DNA of 64,000 bases from Alkaliflexus imshenetskii DSM 15055 (GCF_000517065.1 NZ_KI912105.1:895635-959634); one strand, 5' to 3'; shown: positions 52,950-63,999, counted from the stretch's first letter. Translations and numbers: made by a program. The notes: a model not told the origin generated them from the sequence alone.

Positions 52950-54716
52950 TTAATTCATCCGCTTTTTCAGAAGCTCCTGCAGACTGGCTTCATGTTTCGT
53001 AAACTGCTCCGATTCAAATTCGGAATAGTTCATCTGCTTGTAGAGGTTTATTACCTCTTTGAAAAATCCGGACACCTCTTCGAAGTTATGGAATTTAAAC
53101 TCGGAATCAGCCACATCCAATACGCTTGACAGCATATATTGCTGGCGTTTCATGGAAGTTGATGCGTCAATTTTATCGAATGCATCTTGCTGTAGAATAA
53201 CAAAGTCAATCAACTCTGATTTCCAATATCTGTCGTGAAACGAGATAGGTACGCTATCATCACCAAGAATATTGATCTGCTCCATGGCTTCTTTCCCACG
53301 GAACAAGATGTCTTTTGCTTTCAGCACGTTACCTAACCACTCTTCACCAACGTTCTTGGTCAGATTTTCCTGCACCTCGGGGTATTCCAGATATTTGGAA
53401 TAACTATCGATGGGGTCAATTGCAGGGTAACGCTTACTGTCGGCACGAGCCTGTGATAGCCCATAGAAACAGCGGGCAGCTTTACGTGTACTTTCAGTCA
53501 CCGGCTCTTTGAGGTTACCTCCGGCAGGCGAAACAGTTCCGATAAATGTAATTGAGCCGGTTGCACCATTGGGCAGATAAACGAATCCGGCACGCGAATA
53601 GAAGTTGGATATAACGGCCGATAAGTCCATTGGGAATGCATCAGGTCCGGGAAGCTCTTCCAAACGGTTTGACATCTCACGCAAGGCCTGCGCCCAGCGA
53701 GAAGTTGAATCGGCCATCAGCAAAACCTTTAAGCCCATGGAACGGTAATACTCGGCCAATGACATGGCTGTGTAAACCGATGCTTCACGGGCGGCCACCG
53801 GCATGTTGGATGTATTGGCAATGATGGTTGTACGCTCAATAAGTTTGCGCCCTGTGCGTGGGTCATCCAGCTCGGGAAACTCTGTAAATACTTCCACCAC
53901 TTCGTTGGCACGCTCACCACAGGCGGCAATAATTACGATGTCGGCTTCGGCTTGTTTGGAGATGGCATGTTGCAACACTGTTTTTCCTGTACCAAACGGT
54001 CCGGGGATAAATCCTGTACCGCCTTCGGTAATTGGGTTTAGCGTATCAATACAACGAACGCCTGTTTCCAACAATTTAAACGGACGCGGCTTCTCTTTAT
54101 AGCTTCTTACGGCCATTTTAACCGGCCACTTCTGAACCATGGTAAGTGGATACTCTGTTCCATCCTCATCGGTTACTACAGCAATGGTATCATCCACAAT
54201 GTAATCGCCTTCGGCCACCACAGATTTAACCTTATAACGGCCATCCATTTTAAAAGGCACCATGATTTTATGCGGAATGCTGTTTTCCATCACTTCGCCC
54301 AACCACGAACCGGCAGTAACGCTATCACCTGCTTTGGCAAGTGGCTTGAATGTCCACTTCACATCGCGGTTCAGAGGATCGGTATATTCTCCCCGTTTAA
54401 GGAAGACCCCTTCCATTTTATCTAGATCGTTCTGAAGACCATCATAGTTCCGGGAAAGGATGCCGGGACCAAGGGTAACCTCGAGCATGTGACCCTGAAA
54501 CTCAACTGCCGAGCCAACACGAAGTCCGCGCGTGCTCTCAAAAACCTGCACGTAGGCATTTACGCCCACCACTTTGATAACCTCAGCCATGAGCCGTTCA
54601 TCGTTATGAACGATGAAACAGATTTCATTTTGCGCCACCGGTCCGTTTACTTCAACGATTACCAGGTTGGCGACTATTCCGGCTACCTTTCCGGTGGTTT
54701 TATTTTTTCTTTCCAT
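52950..54716 (-). CDS. ntpA: V-type ATP synthase subunit A (catalytic)
   Basis: A 588-residue catalytic subunit. The P-loop is GPFGTGKT at residues 239-246, followed by VIIAACGERANEVVEVFTEF and LLMADSTSRWAQALREMSNR. The bulge domain characteristic of A subunits is at about residues 115-200, and the substrate-binding LEELPGPDAFPMDLSAVISN follows. It hydrolyses or makes ATP at the A/B interface. The start overlaps the DUF2764 gene end by 17 bp. Full length; no intein. Confidence 0.97.
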   Translation of the reverse strand: MERKNKTTGKVAGIVANLVIVEVNGPVAQNEICFIVHNDERLMAEVIKVVGVNAYVQVFESTRGLRVGSAVEFQGHMLEVTLGPGILSRNYDGLQNDLDKMEGVFLKRGEYTDPLNRDVKWTFKPLAKAGDSVTAGSWLGEVMENSIPHKIMVPFKMDGRYKVKSVVAEGDYIVDDTIAVVTDEDGTEYPLTMVQKWPVKMAVRSYKEKPRPFKLLETGVRCIDTLNPITEGGTGFIPGPFGTGKTVLQHAISKQAEADIVIIAACGERANEVVEVFTEFPELDDPRTGRKLIERTTIIANTSNMPVAAREASVYTAMSLAEYYRSMGLKVLLMADSTSRWAQALREMSNRLEELPGPDAFPMDLSAVISNFYSRAGFVYLPNGATGSITFIGTVSPAGGNLKEPVTESTRKAARCFYGLSQARADSKRYPAIDPIDSYSKYLEYPEVQENLTKNVGEEWLGNVLKAKDILFRGKEAMEQINILGDDSVPISFHDRYWKSELIDFVILQQDAFDKIDASTSMKRQQYMLSSVLDVADSEFKFHNFEEVSGFFKEVINLYKQMNYSEFESEQFTKHEASLQELLKKRMN

Positions 54717-55566
54717 ATGTTAATGTAAATTCTTCCGGAAACTGAAAGCCTGACTCCAGCCCTTTCAGCAATTGGTTAAACATTTCTTTTCCTATGGCAG
54801 GATCGAGCTCCATCCACCGCTCTACAATAAAGAGTTTTAGTATGAATGCCAATACTTTTTCGATGGAGAAATAGTTGAAAAAGGTTATTTCGTCTAAATA
54901 GGTCCATTTATGAGTATCCAGTTTAAACTCACGATCCATCAGGTTTTCCGTCTCAAAAATCTGTATGAGATGCTCTATATCTGAAATTTCGGTGGAGAGG
55001 CCAAAGTCACGTGTTCTGCTTTTCTTTAAAGCAGCAGCAACCTCATCGTCACCAATAAGCGCATTGTCGTATGACGTGTTAAACTTACGTCCATTGAGCG
55101 CAGTCATCACATTGGCGATATTTCTTCGATAACCGGCAACCTCCTTCACGAATCCGTTTTTCGAGCTATCCAAAAAAGCATAATAACCCTCAGTCAGAAT
55201 CTGTTCGGCTTTGTAAAAGTTATCAATTTGTTCCTCTCCGTGGAAACGTTCCAGGAAATCGAAAAAGTATTCAGGAACTTCATCCAGGTCGGCTATCTCA
55301 AAAGTTTTCCTATCCTGAAGTTGTTCCATCATTTCACGGGAATAATTACCTCTGTCGTCCCATTCTGCCTCTTTTTTAAAAAGCAGATTGAGCAGATTTA
55401 TATGGTCGAAGGGCAGAAAGAGTAACTCTACCAGCTTATAATCGCTGGGGTGAACCTCCTCTTTTAGCATCTCCCTTAATTCTACCGAAGTACTGACAAC
55501 TTTCTTATCTTCGGGTAAAATATCAGGCAGACCTGCCACTAAAGCATAGTAATTTCTTTGCATCAT
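54700..55566 (-). CDS. DUF2764 family protein, V-ATPase-associated
   Basis: A 288-residue soluble, helical protein matching DUF2764: the N-terminus NYYALVAGLPDILPEDKK, then LLFLPFDHINLLNLLFKKEA, a YRRNIANVMTALNGRKFN helix and a C-terminal ERWMELDPAIGKEMFNQLLK. It always sits between subunits E and A in Bacteroidota and spirochaete/chlamydial-type V-ATPase operons, where a canonical subunit C is missing, so it is likely the C-like connector of this enzyme; that is inference. It overlaps the E gene stop by 4 bp (ATGA) and the A gene start by 17 bp. Confidence 0.9.
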   Translation of the reverse strand: MMQRNYYALVAGLPDILPEDKKVVSTSVELREMLKEEVHPSDYKLVELLFLPFDHINLLNLLFKKEAEWDDRGNYSREMMEQLQDRKTFEIADLDEVPEYFFDFLERFHGEEQIDNFYKAEQILTEGYYAFLDSSKNGFVKEVAGYRRNIANVMTALNGRKFNTSYDNALIGDDEVAAALKKSRTRDFGLSTEISDIEHLIQIFETENLMDREFKLDTHKWTYLDEITFFNYFSIEKVLAFILKLFIVERWMELDPAIGKEMFNQLLKGLESGFQFPEEFTLTYGKKK

Positions 55567-56177
55567 TTCTGCTCCTCAAAAAGAAGTTCACTGGTTTTGG
55601 GGCGTAAATAAGCTTTGAAAAAATTAATGAAATCCTGATCAGTGAAACTGATGAGATAACTGCCATCGGCAGGTCCTACTTTGAAACCGGACTTTAGTCC
55701 ATCTGCAAAAACCAATTCAATGCCTTTGTTGAGTTCATCGGCTAACTGATTTTTGAAGTGAGCTTCAAGCTCTTTCTGATCCTTTGCTGCCAACACCACA
55801 CGCAGGTCGAGGCTCTCTTTTTCGCCCCAGCCGGTCACCACTTTTTCAACCACCGACTTTAAAAAGTCAACATTGGAAAAAAGCTCTTTCACGGCAGGTT
55901 GAACAGCTTTCATAGTCACCAAAGAAGCCAATTCCTGCTTTAATGCCGCAACCGCCTGGCTAATTGACATTTTCAGCTCTGAATCCACATGTTTCTTCAG
56001 TGTTTCGGCTTTTTTCTCTGCTTCTTCAACGATGGCGGCGGCCCGTTTCTCTGCTTCCTTCTCTATAGAAGCAGCTTTCTCGTTTGCCTCCCTTAGGATG
56101 GATTCCGCCTCCTGGCGGGCTTTCTCCAAGCCTTCGTTATAAATTTTATCAGTTAATTCCTGAATTTTTGTTTGCAT
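55563..56177 (-). CDS. ntpE: V-type ATP synthase subunit E (peripheral stalk)
   Basis: A 204-residue stalk protein. The first about 95 residues are a long charged helix rich in Ala, Glu and Lys (EKARQEAESILREANEKAAS, KEAEKRAAAIVEEAEKKAET), the coiled peripheral stalk. The C-terminal globular domain (about 110-204) includes VEKVVTGWGEKESLDLRVVL and ends KAYLRPKTSELLFEE. It is the first gene of the operon. The partner stalk subunit (G/H) is not recognisable in the operon. Confidence 0.92.
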   Translation of the reverse strand: MQTKIQELTDKIYNEGLEKARQEAESILREANEKAASIEKEAEKRAAAIVEEAEKKAETLKKHVDSELKMSISQAVAALKQELASLVTMKAVQPAVKELFSNVDFLKSVVEKVVTGWGEKESLDLRVVLAAKDQKELEAHFKNQLADELNKGIELVFADGLKSGFKVGPADGSYLISFTDQDFINFFKAYLRPKTSELLFEEQK

Positions 56178-56236
56178 AACACTCTTATTTAAAGCAATTG
56201 CAAGTATTTATTATTTTCTTAATTATCTTCTTTAGA

Positions 56237-56302
56237 CCCGATAAAAATAATTTTTTCGGGCGACTTCTACAAAAAAATCGTTCGCCAGACTCATTGAACG
56301 AT
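56237..56302 (-). promoter_or_regulatory. Two hairpins in the V-ATPase operon leader
   Basis: Within the 260-bp upstream region lie CCCGA...TCGGG (56237-56260), whose A/T-rich interior can also pair, and ATCGTTC-N12-GAACGAT (56277-56302), a perfect 7-bp stem. Neither is followed by a T-run long enough for certain termination. They could act as an attenuator or mark the 5' UTR of the operon; the promoter is not clear. Confidence 0.35.
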
Positions 56303-56437
56303 AAGGGAAAGCGTATTTAAAGGCGAAATTGACGCTTATTAATTGATGGTTAGCAAAATTATTAAACTCCTGAAAAAAGAATTAATTATTGTTGCCTAAG
56401 CAGCAAAATCAAGACCCGAAATTAAATCATACCCATA

Positions 56438-57049
56438 CTAAAAAGCATCTCTTTTAACAATATAAAATCCGAGTTTGGCAGGATGATCCTTGACTATATC
56501 TCTACTGTTTAACCCTTTGGTTAGTGTAACTGCAACCCAATCGCCTCCCGAAAACACACTGAAAAGAGACCCGAAAATTAAAAATCCCACTGAAGCGGTG
56601 AACCATGAAATAATGAGCGGCACAACTCCCAGCACAAAAAAAGGCATTAAAGCCCCTGTGCGATAAGCCCATACACGCAGATTCGAGTTACAATAACAAT
56701 ATGGTGACAGTGTGGCCTTATCAATTCCAAAAGAGATTGACCTAAACCCATCGCGACATAAAAGGCCAAAAATTAAAGCATGTATAAGCTCATGTATAAT
56801 AACGCCTGAAATGAAAATTAATAGAAACCACCCGGATGCTGTCAGCGTGATACCTCCATAACCTTTGAAACCGTGCAGCAATAAATAAGGAAGGTTGAAA
56901 ATTACCAACGAAGGCAAAACATATCGGCTTACTCTTTTTCCTGCAGTTTCAATCGAAATTGAAACCTCCTCAAATCCTTCAGGCATATCAACTGAATTAA
57001 GCATAAACCCGATAATTGTATTAATAGATGTCAATATAAAATTAAGCAT
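56438..57049 (-). CDS. DUF3267 putative zincin membrane metalloprotease
   Basis: A 203-residue membrane protein with about four helices. The zinc motif HELIH is in GVIIHELIHALIFGLL near residues 84-99. A second block, GFRSISFGIDKATLSPYCYC, and RTGALMPFFVLGVVPLIISW follow, both typical of DUF3267. Family members are thought to be intramembrane or membrane-attached metallopeptidases; substrate unknown. The gene is monocistronic, just downstream of the AbgT gene terminator. Confidence 0.85.
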   Translation of the reverse strand: MLNFILTSINTIIGFMLNSVDMPEGFEEVSISIETAGKRVSRYVLPSLVIFNLPYLLLHGFKGYGGITLTASGWFLLIFISGVIIHELIHALIFGLLCRDGFRSISFGIDKATLSPYCYCNSNLRVWAYRTGALMPFFVLGVVPLIISWFTASVGFLIFGSLFSVFSGGDWVAVTLTKGLNSRDIVKDHPAKLGFYIVKRDAF

Positions 57050-57060
57050 AACATACTAAA

Positions 57061-57104
57061 AAACAAAGCACAGTATTGTGAAAACAGATTCACAATACTG
57101 TGCT
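57061..57104 (-). terminator. Strong terminator of the AbgT transporter gene
   Basis: A perfect 16-bp stem AGCACAGTATTGTGAA / TTCACAATACTGTGCT (57067-57082 / 57089-57104) with a 6-nt loop; on the minus strand it is followed by TTTGTTTTTTAG. It lies 33 bp after the AbgT stop. Confidence 0.88.
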
Positions 57105-57136
57105 ATATGTATGGAGTAAACTTGCGTTTTACACTA

Positions 57137-58699
57137 TCAAGGCTGATAGAAAATAGGGCCTTCAATGCCAAGCGGCAACTTAAGCCAAATCCAGGCCACA
57201 AACATCGGAATACGCACAAGCATGAATGCAATGGAATAAGGAAGCATCATTGAGATGAGTGTACCAATACCCACATTCTTCACATATTTCTGCGCAAACA
57301 CAATTACCAGTGGAAAATAAGGCAGCAACGGTGTTAAAATGTTTGAGTAGGAATCGCCGATACGATAGGCGGCCTGGGTGGTTTCAGGCGAGTATCCCAT
57401 AAGCATTAACATTGGTACAAAAATGGGTGCAAGCAATGCCCATTTGGCCGATGCACTTCCCATCACCAGGTTAACCAACGAGGCAATGATGATGAAAGCG
57501 ACCAGAAGTGGTGTACCGGTAAACCCAATGGCATTGAGTCCATCAGAACCTTTTACAGCCAATACGCTTCCCAGGTTTGACCAGTTGAAATAAGCCACAA
57601 ATTGCGCCGCTACAAAGGCAATTACGATGTAAAGTCCCATTGTAGACATAGATTTCGCAGTCATGTTAGATACATCCTTGTCGCTTCGGATGGTTTTGGC
57701 CTTTATACCATAAACCAAGCCTGCCACAAAGAATATAATGAACATGATGGGTACCAAAGAGTCGTAAAAGGGCTTGAAACTGGCGTTACCGGTAACAGGG
57801 TCAATGGCTCCACGCAACAAGCCATCGTTGGGAATTATGGCAATCATAACCAAAGCCAACACACCTACTACGGATAAAAGCGACCAAAGGAGAGCCTTTT
57901 TTTCCTGCCGCGACACCTCATTACTATGTGATTCCATCTGCAAACCCTCTTCTGGTTGATATAAACCCAAACGGGGAACCAGTATCTTCTCCGTAACCCA
58001 GGTTCCGGCAATACCAACCAAAGGCACCGAAGCGGCCATCAGATAGTAGTTCGACAATGGATTAACTGTGTAATTTGGGTCAATAAGCTGCGCTGCAGGC
58101 TCGGTAAAAGCAGCAATCATCGGGTCAAGACCCGTAGGAAGGAAATTGGCTCCAAATCCACCGGAAACACCTGCAAAAGCAGCAGCGATTCCGGCCAGCG
58201 GATGTCGCCCCATCCCCATAAAAATTGCTGCACCCATGGGTATGAGCACCACATAACCCGCATCAGCAGCCACAGAGCTAATCATACCGGCTACCACAAT
58301 CGAAAATGTGATAAGATACTTTGGCACCTTAGATACAAAAACCTTAAGCGCCACAGCAATCATTCCCGTATGTTCGGCTACCCCGATGCCAAGCATCACC
58401 ACCAGTACCAAACCCAAAGGGGGGAAGGTGGCAAACACATTTACCATGCTGGTAAAGATTCGTTGTAATCCCTCCTTGGTAAGAAGATTCTGTACAGTGA
58501 TATAATCCGCAGCTATGCCGGTTTCGCCACCCGTTCCGGGCTTTAAAACTGTAACGCCGCCAAAAATCCATGACAACAACAACACGATACCCATCAACAT
58601 GGCAAACAGCGTTACCGGTTGGGGCAGCTTATTCCCTACAATTTCTACCTTGTCAAGCACCCGCTTGAAAAAGCCATCTTTCTTCTTAGTTTCAGTCAT
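57137..58699 (-). CDS. AbgT family transporter
   Basis: A 520-residue inner-membrane transporter with about 11 hydrophobic helices. Family signatures are KKDGFFKRVLDKVEIVGNKL at the N-terminus, GVSGGFGANFLPTGLDPMIA (about residues 178-197), SASAKWALLAPIFVPMLMLM and the C-terminal GDSYSNILTPLLPYFPLVIV. AbgT family members import p-aminobenzoyl-glutamate or, in MtrF/YdaH, export antifolate-like compounds using an ion gradient. Which of these applies cannot be told. It is 36 bp downstream of the POT peptide transporter gene, likely co-transcribed, and has a strong terminator. Confidence 0.93.
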   Translation of the reverse strand: MTETKKKDGFFKRVLDKVEIVGNKLPQPVTLFAMLMGIVLLLSWIFGGVTVLKPGTGGETGIAADYITVQNLLTKEGLQRIFTSMVNVFATFPPLGLVLVVMLGIGVAEHTGMIAVALKVFVSKVPKYLITFSIVVAGMISSVAADAGYVVLIPMGAAIFMGMGRHPLAGIAAAFAGVSGGFGANFLPTGLDPMIAAFTEPAAQLIDPNYTVNPLSNYYLMAASVPLVGIAGTWVTEKILVPRLGLYQPEEGLQMESHSNEVSRQEKKALLWSLLSVVGVLALVMIAIIPNDGLLRGAIDPVTGNASFKPFYDSLVPIMFIIFFVAGLVYGIKAKTIRSDKDVSNMTAKSMSTMGLYIVIAFVAAQFVAYFNWSNLGSVLAVKGSDGLNAIGFTGTPLLVAFIIIASLVNLVMGSASAKWALLAPIFVPMLMLMGYSPETTQAAYRIGDSYSNILTPLLPYFPLVIVFAQKYVKNVGIGTLISMMLPYSIAFMLVRIPMFVAWIWLKLPLGIEGPIFYQP

Positions 58700-58735
58700 A
58701 ATAATATTTGCATTTCAAAACACGGATGAGCCAAA

Positions 58736-60265
58736 TCAATGTTCACCGTGCATTAATTTTCGAATGAGTGGGGCTGTTACAAATGCCAGTATTGCCACCG
58801 CAAAAGCCACAATGGCAATGGACGAGAACACATTGGTGTAAGATAACAAACTATTGAACGCACCTCCACCTTTGGCCAAAACCACCTCTGCGTTAAGCCC
58901 GGTAACCTTTTCAGCAATGCGGTCGAGCATGCCACCATTTGAAGTGAACTCCCGTGTAGTAAACATGGCTATAATACCTGCAAGATACTGAGCAAACGAT
59001 ACAGAAAGGAACCAAACACCCATCATAAATGACACCACTTTGGCGGGCGACAGACGCGTAACCATAGAGAGTCCGATTGGGCTGATAAACAACTCACCGG
59101 TGGTGATAAAGAAATATCCGATGATTAAAAAGTTCAATGGTACAAGTCCTGATTCAGATGCAAACCTGGCTCCAAAGGCAAAAATCAGGAATCCTAAACC
59201 CAACTGAGCTATACCAAAAGCAAATTTATAGGGTGTGAATGGATTGATTTTCATACTCGACATCCACGTCCACAGCATGGAAAACGGGATGGCAAAAGCG
59301 ATGATAAACAACGGGTTGATGCTATTGGTCTGCTCAGCATTCATAAACATCAGGTTCACATTGTTATCGGCAAACAAGGTGATGGTGCTGCCAGCTTGCT
59401 CAAAGAATGCCCAAAACACGGTACTGAAAAATGCCAGGATGAAGATGGCGATAATCTTTTCGCGTTCGGCACGGCTTATTTCCATGAAAGACTTGCCCAC
59501 AATAAACACTACGAAAGCAAGAATGGCATAGAGTAAATAACCGGCAAAATGGCTTTTATAAATGAGAAATGTAAGCAGCGGCACTGAGGCAAAAGAAAGG
59601 AGAATCGACCAATTGGTATTGGATAGCCCGTAGTGCTTCCTGTCGCCCAGTCCGGTAACCGGCTTGGCACCGTTCAAACCAAAAGTGCCATTTTTTATGC
59701 CAATCTGGAAAATAAACAACCCGATGAGCATGCCAACGCCAGCCAAACCAAAGCCATATACCCGACCATACACCTCGGCAATGTAACCGAGCGCCAGCGG
59801 GGATAAGAAGGCACCCAAATTTATGCCCATGTAGAAAATGGTGAAACCGGCATCGCGGCGGGAATCGCCCTGAGGGTATAAACCGCCAACCATCGATGAG
59901 ATATTGGGCTTAAACAATCCGTTTCCAGTGACCAGAAAACCAAGCCCTGCATAAAAAAACAGGTGCGTACCTACGGCCATCATAAACAAACCAATTGCCA
60001 TCATTATACCGCCTGTAATAATCGCCTTTCGATAACCAAGAAACTTATCGGCTATCATACCGCCAATAACGGGTGTAGCATAAACCAGTGCCCCAAACGC
60101 CGCGTAGATTTCAAAACTGCGGGCACTTGCGTCAGCACCAAGGTCGGCATAAAGTTCCCTGACGATGTACAAAACCAATAAAGCACGCATGCCATAATAG
60201 CTGAACCTCTCCCACAGTTCGGTAAAGAACAGGTAGTAAAGAGCTTTGGGGTGTCCTTTTTCCAT
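58736..60265 (-). CDS. POT family proton-dependent oligopeptide transporter
   Basis: A 509-residue major-facilitator-type transporter of di- and tripeptides. The POT signature FFTELWERFSYYGMRALLVL (E-x-x-E-R-F-x-Y-Y-G) occupies about residues 12-31. Further blocks are GGMIADKFLGYRKAIITGGI, FTIFYMGINLGAFLSPLALG and ATREFTSNGG near the end; about 14 helices. I start at MEKGHPKALYYLF (60265); the frame continues to 60475 but the added 70 residues are not conserved. Peptide uptake fits with the secreted S9 peptidase of this region, though they are far apart. Confidence 0.93.
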   Translation of the reverse strand: MEKGHPKALYYLFFTELWERFSYYGMRALLVLYIVRELYADLGADASARSFEIYAAFGALVYATPVIGGMIADKFLGYRKAIITGGIMMAIGLFMMAVGTHLFFYAGLGFLVTGNGLFKPNISSMVGGLYPQGDSRRDAGFTIFYMGINLGAFLSPLALGYIAEVYGRVYGFGLAGVGMLIGLFIFQIGIKNGTFGLNGAKPVTGLGDRKHYGLSNTNWSILLSFASVPLLTFLIYKSHFAGYLLYAILAFVVFIVGKSFMEISRAEREKIIAIFILAFFSTVFWAFFEQAGSTITLFADNNVNLMFMNAEQTNSINPLFIIAFAIPFSMLWTWMSSMKINPFTPYKFAFGIAQLGLGFLIFAFGARFASESGLVPLNFLIIGYFFITTGELFISPIGLSMVTRLSPAKVVSFMMGVWFLSVSFAQYLAGIIAMFTTREFTSNGGMLDRIAEKVTGLNAEVVLAKGGGAFNSLLSYTNVFSSIAIVAFAVAILAFVTAPLIRKLMHGEH

Positions 60266-60731
60266 TGAATTTATCGTTTTAAATTTATTTGGTCTGGCAT
60301 AAAAAACAACTACACCGTTTTTGGAAAGAAAAACAGGGAGCCTTATATGCTTCGGGCACATTAAATACAATACTTTATAACTCGAAACACAGGTTAATCC
60401 CTCTCCCACAACCAAAGATGTAACGGGGCACAAATTCGCAAAAATAACATATTTAAAAAAGCGCACATCTAACAATTATCATATAAAAATAAAAACAGGC
60501 CTGAAACAAGCCTGTTTTCTAATGCATTTCAACATGTAGCTTTATAAATGTGTATCGAATTATATGACCATCGTGGTATGAACTCAGATTCCTGGTATAA
60601 GCGAGCTCCCGATGGTATTATTGGCACTAACCAACGGGTAACTAATCAGAGATATTCTGATAAGACTCTTTTTGCTGGTGATCCGATGAGCTCTTCTATC
60701 TGATATCAAACCAGCGATTCGATAACCAAAG
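60266..60731. other. 466-bp intergenic region
   Basis: Between the universal stress gene and the POT transporter gene, both on the minus strand. It contains the hairpin at 60492-60518 and otherwise no repeat, ORF or RNA element that I recognise. The POT promoter is expected between 60270 and 60480, but no exact -7/-33 pair was found. Confidence 0.45.
60492..60518 (-). terminator. Terminator of the universal stress protein gene
   Basis: Stem AAAACAGGC / GCCTGTTTT with a 9-nt loop; on the minus strand followed by TTTATTTTTATAT. About 210 bp after the universal stress gene stop. Confidence 0.65.
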
Positions 60732-61550
60732 TCACTTCTCCTCTTCATGTAAAATTAGCAACGGAAATTGAGGATGAAGCACCATTTTTTTGGTGATGCT
60801 GGGATGAAAAAGTCTTTCGAGAAAACTATAGTTGTGACGTACCAGCACTACCATGTCGGCCTCGTTGTCGCCGGCAAAGTTGCAGACACTTTCACAAACA
60901 TCAACGCCATCCAAAAAATGAAAACTAAGTTTAATACCCGGAAAATAACTGGCAATTTTCTCTTCTGCCTCCAGTCTGTTGATATACTCATCTTCCAATA
61001 CATTGGCAAACAGAAGCTCAGAATCAAAATGTGTCAACAACTCATACAATGGACGTGCTATTTCCTTGTCGATACTCTTCAGGTCAGTGGCAAAGACCAT
61101 CCTACGGGGTTTTTTATAGAGTGTGGATTTGGGAACGGCGAGCATGGGTTTGTGCACATTCTTAATCACATCATACGCATTGCTGCCCAGCAGAAAATTT
61201 TCCAACGCACTTTCACCGCGGCAACCAAGCACAATTAAATCGGGGCAGATGCCGTCTTCATGATACTCTTTTATGAGCACATCTACCAATGGGCCATATC
61301 TGGATGCCAGTTCAATACGTGCATTTGGAAACTGCGCATGTAGTGCAGCCAACTCGCGCTTCAACCCTTTGGTGCTTTCCTCGGACATCTCTTCTTTAAC
61401 CTGCATGAGGTATGGACTGCCGCTAAATTCGACATCATAAGCATTGAGCAGGAAGAAATGTACCTTTGAATCCTGAAACATCTCCAGAGCATAAAACGCT
61501 GCATGACGAGCTGTTTCAGAAAAATCCGTCATAAGAAGAATTCGTTTCAT
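60732..61550 (-). CDS. Universal stress protein with two UspA domains
   Basis: A 272-residue tandem UspA protein. The first domain (about residues 1-141) opens MKRILLMTDFSETARHAAFY and ends with the ATP-binding motif GCRGESALENFLLGSNAYDV, consistent with G-2x-G-9x-G(S/N). The second domain (about 146-272) opens PRRMVFATDLKSIDKEIARP but lacks a clear ATP loop (VVLVRHNYSFLERLFHPS). Such proteins help Bacteroidota survive energy or oxidative stress; the exact client is unknown. Likely monocistronic. Confidence 0.93.
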   Translation of the reverse strand: MKRILLMTDFSETARHAAFYALEMFQDSKVHFFLLNAYDVEFSGSPYLMQVKEEMSEESTKGLKRELAALHAQFPNARIELASRYGPLVDVLIKEYHEDGICPDLIVLGCRGESALENFLLGSNAYDVIKNVHKPMLAVPKSTLYKKPRRMVFATDLKSIDKEIARPLYELLTHFDSELLFANVLEDEYINRLEAEEKIASYFPGIKLSFHFLDGVDVCESVCNFAGDNEADMVVLVRHNYSFLERLFHPSITKKMVLHPQFPLLILHEEEK

Positions 61551-61687
61551 AGGGTAGGTTTTATGGTTTAATAATGGAATTTACCTCACCCTAAAAGTTA
61601 CAATAAAAAAGATTAAATATCAAGCATTAGACTTCTTGCGGCAGCTCTATTCGGTAAGTGCTTTTCACGAACGCTTCAATATCTGAA

Positions 61688-62035
61688 TTAGATCGGTTGC
61701 ATAACAAATACACCGGCTACATCGTCGGCATCGTTAACAGAACCTACTATCTGGCCATTGGCATTTAGGGTGCCTTCCCGCTCTTCGGGCAGATAGTCGT
61801 CATCACTCCCACCCAACAACACACTGTGAGACACATCCTTAAGCAAAAGCTTGATGCCATCAAATGATCCTTCCAACTGACAACGAACAAAAATAGCGGT
61901 GCCATTCTCGTCATACTCTTTAAACACAAGAATGCCGCGTATCATTCCATTGTTCTGGAAGAGCCGCGCTTCGCCAAGCTTTTTGCCAAACTCGAACTCC
62001 TCACTGAAACTCCAAAAACCGGTTAAATCTTGCAT
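61688..62035 (-). CDS. Hypothetical protein, small beta-rich
   Basis: A 115-residue protein of no recognised family. It starts MQDLTGFWSFSEEFEFGKKL and alternates short strands (IRGILVFKEYD, AIFVRCQLEGSFDGIKLLLK) with an acidic loop (GGSDDDYLPEEREG) and ends VAGVFVMQPI. The pattern resembles a lipocalin-like or small antiparallel barrel that measures ligand binding, but this is a guess. It has no signal peptide or membrane segment. It follows the Nudix gene by 38 bp on the same strand, so they probably share a transcript. Confidence 0.75.
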   Translation of the reverse strand: MQDLTGFWSFSEEFEFGKKLGEARLFQNNGMIRGILVFKEYDENGTAIFVRCQLEGSFDGIKLLLKDVSHSVLLGGSDDDYLPEEREGTLNANGQIVGSVNDADDVAGVFVMQPI

Positions 62036-62073
62036 AATTTGATGTTTTACCCGTTACAACGACTAACTTAAAG

Positions 62074-62601
62074 TCACATGGAAGCATCCTCAATATAAAA
62101 TTTCAATATTTGCTTTATAGAGTTACTGCAAATTCTATCATACTCGACTTTATCGGGGGCTACAAACAGATATCCTGAAATGTCATCCATGCAACGCATC
62201 TGTGAAAAATCGCTCACCTTGCAAACAAATCCCATATCACATGTATAAACTGTGTAACCCGAATAAACATACTCATTGGGAAAAGAGGCAAGAAAACGAA
62301 TCTCATCTACCTTTAAGTTCAACTCCTCCATTATCTCGCGACATACAGCCGATTCGGCCCGTTCACCGGGATCAACAAAACCGCCGGGCAAATCGAGCAT
62401 CCCAATATTTGGCTCTATACCGCGTACCGAAAGCAGTATCTCTCCTTTATCGTTTTGAATGATGGCTGCCACTGCTGCAGCCGAGTTCACAAAAAAGTGA
62501 AACTTGCAATCTTTACATTTAAATGATTTCCCATCCTGCGGCACAAAATTGGCAGAACCGCATCGTGGACAATACTTTATCACTTTAGGAGGAGCAGTCA
62601 T
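62074..62601 (-). CDS. Nudix hydrolase with N-terminal zinc ribbon
   Basis: A 175-residue NTP-pyrophosphohydrolase-type enzyme. The N-terminal zinc ribbon uses Cys11, Cys14, Cys29 and Cys32 (CPRCG and CKDC). The Nudix box begins at Gly74 in LPGGFVDPGE and ends in REIMEEL (about 89-95), with the E-x-x-E-E arrangement intact. The order zinc ribbon-Nudix is like NudC-type NADH pyrophosphatases but shorter, and the substrate remains open (NADH, ADP-ribose and dNTPs are all possible). It lies 21 bp downstream of the beta-galactosidase gene stop. Confidence 0.92.
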   Translation of the reverse strand: MTAPPKVIKYCPRCGSANFVPQDGKSFKCKDCKFHFFVNSAAAVAAIIQNDKGEILLSVRGIEPNIGMLDLPGGFVDPGERAESAVCREIMEELNLKVDEIRFLASFPNEYVYSGYTVYTCDMGFVCKVSDFSQMRCMDDISGYLFVAPDKVEYDRICSNSIKQILKFYIEDASM

Positions 62602-62622
62602 ATCTGGTTAATTTGAATCATA

Positions 62623-63999
<1,377 letters not shown>

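Noticed and set aside
60266-60475. N-terminal extension of the POT transporter
   Set aside because: The POT signature normally begins about 12-20 residues after the start; the extra 70 residues have no family support.
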